Positions 57,605-64,000 of a stretch of 64,000 nucleotides of DNA are shown here, piece by piece (position 1 is the first letter of the stretch; every line of letters starts with the position of its first letter). The DNA lies in assembly GCA_002101905.1 (NCBI GenBank), contig LQPU01000009.1:1-64000 (forward strand), read 5' to 3'. This stretch comes from Mycobacterium shimoidei (GTDB lineage: Bacteria > Actinomycetota > Actinomycetes > Mycobacteriales > Mycobacteriaceae). The translations under genes and the position numbers were made by a program. The notes under the pieces were generated by a model. It saw nothing but the letters and a program-made list of their open reading frames with translations, had not been told where the DNA came from and made no database searches.

Positions 57605-58849
57605 ATGACCCCGCAGGATCCCTACCGCGACGCCGACCGCGAGCGCTTGGTACCCGAGCCGCCGAAGACCGCGGGCTTGCCGGGCAGCGAGGGCCAGCAT
57701 CGCACCGACTTCGCCCGCGACCGCGCCCGCGTCCTGCACAGCGCCGCGCTGCGCCGGCTGGCCGACAAGACGCAGGTCGTCGGGCCCAGAGAAAGCGAGA
57801 CACCCCGCACTCGGCTGACCCACTCACTGGAGGTCGCGCAGATCGGACGGGGAATGGCGATCGGGTTGGGCTGCGATCCGGACCTGGTCGACATGGCCGG
57901 CCTGGCGCACGATATCGGCCATCCGCCTTACGGGCACAACGGCGAGCAAGCGCTCGACGAGGTGGCCGCCGCCTGCGGCGGCTTTGAGGGCAACGCTCAG
58001 AATTTTCGGATCCTGACCAAATTGGAGCCCAAAGTCCTTGACCCACAAGGTCATAGCGCTGGTCTGAACCTGACGCGCGCTGCGCTGGACGCGGTCACCA
58101 AGTATCCGTGGACACGGACCAGCGCCCGAGGCAAGTTCGGCTTCTACGACACCGAGGCCGACGCCGCCGCCTGGGCCCGCGCGGGCGCACCACCGGGACG
58201 GTCCTGCCTGGAGGCGCAGGTGATGGACTGGGCCGACGACGTCGCGTATTCGGTGCACGACGTCGAAGACGGTGTCATTTCCGGCCGCATCGACCTGCGG
58301 GTCCTCGCCGATGACGACGACGCCGCCGCGCTCGCTGAGTTGGGCGAACGTCATTTCTCCGGTGTGGCTGCCGATGATCTGGTCGCCGCCGCCAAGCGGC
58401 TCTCCGGGCTGCCGGTGGTCGCGGCGGTCGGCAAATATGACGCGACGCTGGCGGCATCGGTTGCGCTCAAGCGGCTGACCAGCGAGCTGGTGGGGCGGTT
58501 CGCCTCCGCGGCGATCGCGGCCACCCGGGCGGCGGCCGGGCCCGCACCGTTGGCCCGGTATGCCGCCGACCTGCAGGTCCCCGCGCTGGTGCGCGCGGAG
58601 GTCGCCGTGCTGAAAATCCTGGCGCTGCAGTACATCATGTCTGACCCGCGGCACCGGCAAATGCAGGCCGCCCAGCGCGAACGCATCCACCGAGTGGCGC
58701 AGTGGCTGCTGGCCGGCGCCCCGCGGACCCTCGACCCGATCTTCGTTCCGGCGTTCAACGCCGCCGACGACGATGGCGCGCGGCTGCGGGTCATCGTCGA
58801 CCAGATCGCGTCATACACCGAGGGACGGCTGGAACGCATCACCTTCTGA
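57605..58849 (+). CDS. dgt: deoxyguanosinetriphosphate triphosphohydrolase-like protein (Dgt)
   Basis: Dgt hydrolyses dGTP to deoxyguanosine and triphosphate. The 414-residue HD-domain protein has the N-terminal R-x5-[13 protein letters not shown] pattern, H of T-H-S-L-E-V near residue 78, and the H-D pair in [10 protein letters not shown] near 101-108. A later D near 215 (W-A-D-D-V-A-Y-S) completes the metal site. It precedes dnaG by 108 bases that hold a hairpin. Confidence 0.92.
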   Translation: MTPQDPYRDADRERLVPEPPKTAGLPGSEGQHRTDFARDRARVLHSAALRRLADKTQVVGPRESETPRTRLTHSLEVAQIGRGMAIGLGCDPDLVDMAGLAHDIGHPPYGHNGEQALDEVAAACGGFEGNAQNFRILTKLEPKVLDPQGHSAGLNLTRAALDAVTKYPWTRTSARGKFGFYDTEADAAAWARAGAPPGRSCLEAQVMDWADDVAYSVHDVEDGVISGRIDLRVLADDDDAAALAELGERHFSGVAADDLVAAAKRLSGLPVVAAVGKYDATLAASVALKRLTSELVGRFASAAIAATRAAAGPAPLARYAADLQVPALVRAEVAVLKILALQYIMSDPRHRQMQAAQRERIHRVAQWLLAGAPRTLDPIFVPAFNAADDDGARLRVIVDQIASYTEGRLERITF

Positions 58850-58861
58850 GCCCACGACTGC

Positions 58862-58921
58862 GCGAGGGTGCGTAGTTGTACGCCGGCCCGCCGAAAAACA
58901 CGTACAACTGTGCACTCTCGC
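58862..58921. terminator. long hairpin between dgt and dnaG
   Basis: The arms 58862-58882 and 58901-58921 can pair over 21 positions, with three G-U type wobbles, around an 18-base loop containing CCGCCGAAAAA. GTAGTTGTACG and CGTACAACT are the perfect inner parts. It lies 12 bases after the dgt stop, so it may be a terminator or an attenuator. Similar sequences are, in my recollection, scattered in mycobacterial intergenic regions. Confidence 0.55.
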
Positions 58922-58945
58922 CGGGAGGAGGTGGGCGCCGGCGCT

Positions 58946-58951
58946 TACACT
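58946..58951 (+). promoter_or_regulatory. candidate -10 element just before dnaG
   Basis: TACACT ends 6 bases before the dnaG ATG at 58958, and no Shine-Dalgarno sequence lies at normal distance (GGAGGAGG at 58924-58931 is too far). This suggests a leaderless dnaG mRNA. No convincing -35 is seen. Confidence 0.35.
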
Positions 58952-58957
58952 AACCCG

Positions 58958-60853
58958 ATGGCTGGCCGTATCCCTGATCGCGATATCGCCGCCATCCGTG
59001 AACGAGTCCGCATCGACGACGTCGTCGGCGACTACGTGCAGCTGAGGCGCGCGGGCGCCGACTCGCTCAAAGGCCTGTGCCCGTTCCACGACGAGAAGTC
59101 GCCGTCGTTTCACGTTCGGCCCAATCATGGCCACTTCCACTGCTTCGGGTGCGGCGAGGGCGGCGACGTGTACGCGTTCGTCCAGAAGATCGAGCACGTC
59201 AACTTCGTCGAGGCCGTCGAACTGCTGGCCGACCGGATCGGCTACACGATCACCTACAGCGGTGCGGCCACCAGCGTGCAGCGTGACCGCGGCAGCCGCA
59301 GCCGGCTGCTGGCCGCCAACGCGGCCGCCCAGCAGTTCTACGCCGAGGCGTTGGAATCCGCTGAGGCCGCCGCGGCCCGCCAATATCTCAAGGAGCGCAA
59401 TTTCGACGCCGACGCCGCCCGTCATTTCGGTTGCGGGTTCGCGCCGTCGGGGTGGGATTCACTCACGAAGCACTTGCTGCGCAAGGGCTTCGAATTCAAG
59501 GAACTGGAGGCGGCGGGGCTGTCACGGGAGGGCCGGCGCGGTCCGATCGACCGGTTTCACCGGCGGCTGCTGTGGCCGATCCGCACCTCGGCCGGCGAGG
59601 TGATCGGGTTCGGCGCCCGGCGGATTTTCGACGACGATCCGATGGAAGCCAAGTACGTCAACACCCCCGAGACGTTGCTGTACAAGAAGTCCTCCGCGCT
59701 GTTCGGGATCGACCTGGCCAAACGCGACATCGCCAAGGGCCATCAGGCCGTGGTCGTCGAGGGCTACACCGACGTGATGGCGATGCATCTGGCCGGTGTG
59801 ACAACGGCGGTCGCGTCCTGCGGTACCGCGTTCGGTGACGAGCATCTGGCGATGCTGCGCCGATTGATGATGGACGACAACTTCTTTCGCGGCGAACTGA
59901 TCTACGTGTTCGACGGCGACGAGGCGGGGCGGGCCGCCGCGCTCAAGGCGTTCGGCGGTGAACAGCAGCTGGCGGGCCAGTCGTTCGTGGCGGTGGTCGC
60001 CGACGGCCTGGATCCCTGCGATCTGCGGCTAAAGGCCGGGGACACCGCGTTGCGCGATCTGGTGGCGCGCCGAACCCCGTTGTTCGAGTTCGCGATCCGC
60101 AGCACCCTGGCCGAAGTCGACCTGGACAGCGCCGAGGGTCGGGTGTCTGCGCTGCGGCGCTGCGTGCCGATGGTCGCCCAGATCAAGGACCCCACACTGC
60201 GCGACGAGTACGCGCGCCAACTCGCCGGCTGGGTGGGCTGGTCGGATGTCAGCCAGGTGGTGGGCCGGGTGCGCGAGCAGGCCAAGGCCCCCAAACAGCA
60301 GCGCCGCGGCCGCCCGCGTAACACCGCGACGACTGCCGCCGAACCCGCGGCGATACGGCCCGACCCGCGGGACCCGACGCTGTGGCCGCAGCGCGAGGCG
60401 CTCAAGTCCGCGTTGCAGTATCCGGCGCTGGCCGGGCCGGTGTTCGACGCGCTCACCGTGGACAGTTTCACTCATCCCGGCTACGCCGCCGTTCGCACCG
60501 CGATCGAAGGGGCCGGCGGTACCGGCGCCGGGATCACCGGGGCGCAGTGGCTCGACGCGGTGCGCCAACACGCGCCGTCGCCGGCGGCCGCCGGGCTGAT
60601 CAGCGAGCTGAGCGTGGAAGCCATCCGAGTCGATGACGACGACAAGCTCTCGCGTTACATTGCCGGCGTGCTGGCCCGCCTGCAGGAAGTCTGGGTGGGC
60701 CGACAGATCGCTGAGGTCAAATCCAAGCTGCAGCGGATGTCGCCGGTCGAGCAGGGCGACGAGTACCACGCTTTGTTCGGCGATCTGGTCGCGATGGAGG
60801 CCTATCGACGCAGCCTGCTCGAGCAGGCCAGCGGCGACGACCTCACCGCCTGA
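58958..60853 (+). CDS. dnaG: DNA primase DnaG
   Basis: DnaG makes the RNA primers for replication. The 631-residue protein (about 639 in M. tuberculosis) has the N-terminal CHC2 zinc domain (C-P-F-H-D-E-K at 43-49 and H-C-F-G-C-G near 65). The TOPRIM core follows, with V-V-E-G-Y-T-D-V near 268 and V-F-D-G-D-E-A-G-R near 320. A C-terminal helicase-interaction domain runs from about 480. A hinge rich in Lys/Arg/Pro (near 440-470) precedes it. The ATG at 58958 fits the family start (I-P-D-R-D-I). Confidence 0.96.
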   Translation: MAGRIPDRDIAAIRERVRIDDVVGDYVQLRRAGADSLKGLCPFHDEKSPSFHVRPNHGHFHCFGCGEGGDVYAFVQKIEHVNFVEAVELLADRIGYTITYSGAATSVQRDRGSRSRLLAANAAAQQFYAEALESAEAAAARQYLKERNFDADAARHFGCGFAPSGWDSLTKHLLRKGFEFKELEAAGLSREGRRGPIDRFHRRLLWPIRTSAGEVIGFGARRIFDDDPMEAKYVNTPETLLYKKSSALFGIDLAKRDIAKGHQAVVVEGYTDVMAMHLAGVTTAVASCGTAFGDEHLAMLRRLMMDDNFFRGELIYVFDGDEAGRAAALKAFGGEQQLAGQSFVAVVADGLDPCDLRLKAGDTALRDLVARRTPLFEFAIRSTLAEVDLDSAEGRVSALRRCVPMVAQIKDPTLRDEYARQLAGWVGWSDVSQVVGRVREQAKAPKQQRRGRPRNTATTAAEPAAIRPDPRDPTLWPQREALKSALQYPALAGPVFDALTVDSFTHPGYAAVRTAIEGAGGTGAGITGAQWLDAVRQHAPSPAAAGLISELSVEAIRVDDDDKLSRYIAGVLARLQEVWVGRQIAEVKSKLQRMSPVEQGDEYHALFGDLVAMEAYRRSLLEQASGDDLTA

Positions 60854-60858
60854 GCGGG

Positions 60859-61107
60859 TTAGCGCGCGACGTCACGCTTGCGCGGTTCGACGACGGAAGT
60901 TTGGTCGTCGATCTCGGTCAACGTGACCATCCGCGAGTCGGGGGAGACCCGGTTGGCGATCTTGCGCCGTCCCGCCTCGATCACCGATCTGGCGGTGGGG
61001 CTGCTGGTCAGAGCACGATAGGTGCCGACGATTTGTTCGTAGCGGCGGCGGCCGGCCTTCGCGCCCAGCACGTAACCCAGTCCCAGCACTACCAAATACC
61101 GGATCAA
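60859..61107 (-). CDS. small conserved protein with an N-terminal membrane segment (Rv2342-like)
   Basis: The 82-residue protein corresponds to M. tuberculosis Rv2342. It starts with the hydrophobic I-R-Y-L-V-V-L-G-L-G-Y-V-L-G-A, then K-A-G-R-R-R-Y-E-Q-I near residue 18, suggesting a short membrane anchor with a cytoplasmic basic domain. The start is TTG at 61107, with AGGAGG 8 bases upstream; no ATG or GTG in the frame fits the family length. The function is unknown. It is convergent with dnaG. Confidence 0.75.
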   Translation of the reverse strand: MIRYLVVLGLGYVLGAKAGRRRYEQIVGTYRALTSSPTARSVIEAGRRKIANRVSPDSRMVTLTEIDDQTSVVEPRKRDVAR

Positions 61108-61115
61108 AGCGGCCC

Positions 61116-61121
61116 CCTCCT
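61116..61121 (-). promoter_or_regulatory. ribosome-binding site that supports a TTG start
   Basis: AGGAGG on the minus strand is 8 bases upstream of TTG at 61107. It decides the start of the small membrane-anchored protein, for which a longer frame would have read through the region near the tRNA gene. Confidence 0.6.
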
Positions 61122-61256
61122 GATGTCGGTACGTGGCTCCATCCTGCCTCAATTGGGCGACCAGGTGTGGGCAGGCTGTGACTCTTGGCGCAGCGACGGG
61201 CCCGTAAGCTAGAGTCATCCCTCGTCGCGTGGTTGGGGCCGCGTGGCAGCGGGCAG

Positions 61257-61332
<76 letters not shown>

Positions 61333-61340
61333 GACGGTGG

Positions 61341-61745
61341 TCAGTCCTGCTGGTTCACCAAAAACGGTGGTTGGCCCCCGTGCAGTCGGGGCAACTCGGA
61401 CGGACCTTGCGGGCCCTTGGGCTTTTTAGCCTGCTGTTGTTGCTGCTGCTTGGCGACCTGTGCGAGCGCATTGACCAGTTGCGGGCTGGCGGCAGCCATT
61501 TCCCGGCGCTCTTCCTCGGTCATCTCGTAAAAGCCCCATAAGCCCCAGGCCGACGGCCGCACGTACAGCATCACCGGCTCGGGGCGGTTGCGGAACACCG
61601 TCGGGATGGGGACGGCGCGATCGATGGTCGCCGAGGCCGCCATCTCTTGCGCGATCTGCTCGATGTTGGCTGACTCATGCAGTTCGTAGGTCAGCGACTG
61701 GCCGATCCGGTGGGGCGGTCCTTGCAGCGCGAGGAACCACGCCAT
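61341..61745 (-). CDS. conserved mycobacterial protein of unknown function
   Basis: I do not recognise a named family for this 134-residue protein. It begins M-A-W-F-L-A-L-Q-G-P-P and is probably globular to about residue 90. It then has a Gln-rich stretch (Q-Q-Q-Q-Q-Q near 102) followed by a Lys/Pro-rich tail, which should be disordered. GGAG precedes the ATG by about 7 bases, which supports that it is translated. It has no signal peptide or membrane segment. Confidence 0.65.
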   Translation of the reverse strand: MAWFLALQGPPHRIGQSLTYELHESANIEQIAQEMAASATIDRAVPIPTVFRNRPEPVMLYVRPSAWGLWGFYEMTEEERREMAAASPQLVNALAQVAKQQQQQQAKKPKGPQGPSELPRLHGGQPPFLVNQQD

Positions 61746-61825
61746 CTGCTACTCCTTCGCTCGTTTGTCAACCACGACAGCCTAGGAGATGACCGCAGCG
61801 CGCTGGGCGAAACCGGGCAAGCTGG

Positions 61826-64000
61826 TCAGTAGACGTCGCGTTGGTAACGCCGCTCGGAGGATAGATTCCGCACGTAGGTCTTCGCCGCGTCGTGATCAAG
61901 TCCACCGTGATCTTCGATGATGTCATGAATGGCGCGGTCGACTTCCTTCGCCATCAGGTGCGCATCGCCGCAGACGTAAACGTGCGCGCGGTCGCACAGC
62001 CACTGCCAGATTTCCGCGCCGCGGCGTCGCATCAGGTCCTGCACGTAGATCTTCTCGGGCTGGTCCCGCGAAAAGGCGAGGTCAAGGTGGGTGAGGAAGC
62101 CGCGGTCGTGCATAGCCTCGATCTCGTCGCGGTAATAGAAGTCGGTGGCTGCGTTGCGTTCTCCGAAAAACAGCCAGTTAGGACCGGTGTGACCGAGCAC
62201 GCGGCGTCGATGCAAGAAGCTGCGGAACGGGGCCACTCCGGTGCCAGGACCGATCATGATCATCGGCGCATCGGGGTCGACCGGCGGGCGGAAGTGGTTG
62301 GCCTTTTGCACGAACACCCCGACGTCGTCACCGTCCGCGTGGTCGGCCAGATAGGTCGAGCACACGCCGCCCCGCGCGACGCCTTGGCAGTCGAATCGCA
62401 CCGCACTGACCGTGAGGTGCACTTCCTCGGGGTTGTCGATCGACGCCGACGAAATTGAATAAAGGCGCGGTGCAAGGGGTTTGAGTACTCTAAGCCAGTC
62501 ATCGACCGATGCCCTCACGGGTGAATGCGCCAGCACGTCGACCGTCTGACGACCCCACATCCACTCGGCAAGCGCCGCCTTGTTCACCGGTTCGACCAGC
62601 TTGACCAACTCCGGGTCACCGCTGCGCGCGGCGACGAACCGCAGCAGATCGCCTGTGATGCGGGCGATCTCGAACCGTTCGGTGAGTGCGGTGCGCAACC
62701 GCATCGACCCGTGGTCGGGAACCTGCACGGCGGCGGTTCCGTCCAGTCCGGTGACTTCCAGCCACTCGTCGACCAGAGCGGGGTTGTTGCGCGGCCAAAT
62801 GCCCAGGGCGTCACCGGCGTCGTAGCTCAACGTACCTTCGGGCACGCTGAACACGATCTGTCGCACCTCTTTGGTCGAACCGGGGCCGCTCAGCAGGGTG
62901 TTGCGCACCAGTGAGGTGATAAGTGGCCTCTTGCGGCTATATGCCTCCGGTTGTGATCTCGCCGGCGCGACGACCACTGCGGGTGGGGCGGCAGCGTCGT
63001 CGCCGACGACCGCCAAAGTTTTGGTGAGCATTTGGCGGACCGCTGACAGCCATGCACCGGCGGCATGGTCGTAGTCCGGTTCGCAGTCGACACGGTCGAG
63101 CATGCGCACCGCACCGAGCTCCGACAGCCGGGCGTCCAGGTTGCGGCCATGACCGCAGAAATCGGCGTAGCTGGAGTCGCCGAACGCCAGCACCGCATAG
63201 CGCGTGTCGGTCAGCCGTGGCGCCTCATCGGACGACAACTCGTCCCACAGCGCGGCACCGTTGTCCGGTGGCTCGCCGTCCCCGGTGGTACTGGTGATGA
63301 CGAGCAGCTGCCGGACGGTCGGCAGGTCTGCGAGCGCGAAGTCGTCCATTGCCCGCAGTGCGACCTTCAGACCGGCCATACCGAGTCCGGTGGCGCACTC
63401 GGCGGCAAATTCCTCGGCGTTGCCGGTCTGCGACGCCCACAGCACGACGATCGGGGACGGCTCCGGTCGATCGTTAGGCGCGCTCGCCGGCGGGGGTCCC
63501 AGTGGGCGCGCCTCTGGGATGGTGCTGCGGGAGAACAGCCCGGCCATCAACCCGTTCACCCACATCCGGGCGCCCGGTTCGAAGGGCGCGCTCAACGGCA
63601 GGGTCGGCACACCGGGCGAGCTGCGACCGGCCTCGGTTCGTAGCGCGGTCAGCATCCCGGCAAGATAGCTGCGGCCGACGGGGTCGAAATCCGGCACGGG
63701 CTGGTCTGCGACGCCGAGCAATTCGGCCAGTGCGCCGACTTCGACCGCGCCAATCGCCGGGGCGTCGGTGGCTGGTTCGGGGGCTGACTGTGCGGGCCGT
63801 GCTGCGACCTTTTTCAGGGTGACCGCACAGGTCTTGTACTCCGGTTGTTGCGATGTCGGGTCGACGGCGTCGCTGGTGACCGCGTTGATCGACAGGTATT
63901 CACCGAAGACGTCGTTCCAGTGAAACGGGGCGAAGCAGTTGCCGGGCCGGACCCGGTCGGTGACGACGGCGGGCATCACCGCGCGTCCCCGCCGCGATGC
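61826..64000 (-). CDS. fused molybdopterin oxidoreductase/sulfite-reductase-type flavoprotein (3' part, truncated by window edge)
   Basis: The frame is open to the end of the window, so the N-terminal part is missing; about 725 residues are visible. The visible N-terminus ([15 protein letters not shown]) and F-H-W-N-D-V-F-G is the C-terminal domain of nitrate-reductase-like molybdopterin enzymes. After a linker comes a flavodoxin domain ([11 protein letters not shown]), then an FAD domain with R-L-Y-S-I-S-S-A-S, and an NADPH domain with [12 protein letters not shown] and Y-V-C-G-D. This is the build of the bifunctional nitrate reductase/sulfite reductase flavoproteins found in some mycobacteria. 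It would take electrons from NADPH through FAD and FMN to the molybdenum site. Confidence 0.85.
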   Translation of the reverse strand, partial: ASRRGRAVMPAVVTDRVRPGNCFAPFHWNDVFGEYLSINAVTSDAVDPTSQQPEYKTCAVTLKKVAARPAQSAPEPATDAPAIGAVEVGALAELLGVADQPVPDFDPVGRSYLAGMLTALRTEAGRSSPGVPTLPLSAPFEPGARMWVNGLMAGLFSRSTIPEARPLGPPPASAPNDRPEPSPIVVLWASQTGNAEEFAAECATGLGMAGLKVALRAMDDFALADLPTVRQLLVITSTTGDGEPPDNGAALWDELSSDEAPRLTDTRYAVLAFGDSSYADFCGHGRNLDARLSELGAVRMLDRVDCEPDYDHAAGAWLSAVRQMLTKTLAVVGDDAAAPPAVVVAPARSQPEAYSRKRPLITSLVRNTLLSGPGSTKEVRQIVFSVPEGTLSYDAGDALGIWPRNNPALVDEWLEVTGLDGTAAVQVPDHGSMRLRTALTERFEIARITGDLLRFVAARSGDPELVKLVEPVNKAALAEWMWGRQTVDVLAHSPVRASVDDWLRVLKPLAPRLYSISSASIDNPEEVHLTVSAVRFDCQGVARGGVCSTYLADHADGDDVGVFVQKANHFRPPVDPDAPMIMIGPGTGVAPFRSFLHRRRVLGHTGPNWLFFGERNAATDFYYRDEIEAMHDRGFLTHLDLAFSRDQPEKIYVQDLMRRRGAEIWQWLCDRAHVYVCGDAHLMAKEVDRAIHDIIEDHGGLDHDAAKTYVRNLSSERRYQRDVY

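Overview
This window comes from the chromosome of a Mycobacterium, most likely a non-tuberculous species. It is GC-rich, and it holds a complete mycobactin (mbt) locus followed by the block hrcA-dnaJ2-rsmE-phoH-ybeY-corC-era-amiA2-recO-uppS-zur-smtB-glyS-dgt-dnaG in the order seen in M. tuberculosis. It differs from M. tuberculosis, as I remember that genome, in several ways. The MbtB thioesterase is a separate gene. mbtJ is absent. MbtE carries an extra adenylation domain. The PE_PGRS/PPE/esx/plc genes that interrupt this region in M. tuberculosis are missing.

Layout. 1-10 kb is an accessory catabolic region: the tail of a DUF222/HNH endonuclease, a CMD-nitroreductase-SRPBCC run, a cytochrome P450 with its own ferredoxin, a zinc alcohol dehydrogenase, an aldehyde dehydrogenase, two amidohydrolases and a second P450. 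10-18 kb holds mbtI (salicylate synthase) behind an IdeR-type box, then four genes on the opposite strand downstream of mbtA: SDR, ferritin-like diiron protein, Baeyer-Villiger-type monooxygenase and MerR regulator. These sit where mbtJ would be. 18-39 kb is the mycobactin assembly line mbtB-T-C-D-E-F-G-H, divergent from mbtA across a shared IdeR-type box. Most of its junctions are 4-base stop/start overlaps.

39-41 kb has the secreted antigen CFP2/MTB12, an ECF41/SigJ-like sigma factor with an apparent frameshift next to its usual CMD partner, and a small conserved protein. 41-53 kb is the heat-shock/RNA/cell-envelope housekeeping block, with a two-copy 53-bp MIRU-like repeat inside it. 53-61 kb has the SmtB-Zur zinc regulators, glyS, a TPM-domain membrane protein, dgt and dnaG. 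61-64 kb has tRNA-Asn, a small conserved protein and the 3' part of a large fused molybdopterin oxidoreductase/sulfite-reductase-type flavoprotein that runs off the window.

How the mbt genes work together: MbtI makes salicylate, MbtA adenylates it and loads the aryl carrier of MbtB, and MbtB adds and cyclises Ser/Thr to the oxazoline. MbtE and MbtF add the two lysines. MbtC/MbtD make the beta-hydroxyacyl unit, MbtG N-hydroxylates lysine, MbtH assists the adenylation domains and MbtT is the thioesterase. The most unusual feature is MbtE: a complete C-A-PCP-C-A-PCP protein whose second A domain lacks the aspartate that normally binds the alpha-amino group. No gene-free stretch exceeds 300 bases; the longest, about 230 bases before mbtI, holds a palindrome and the IdeR-type box. 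I saw no IS element, prophage or CRISPR array.
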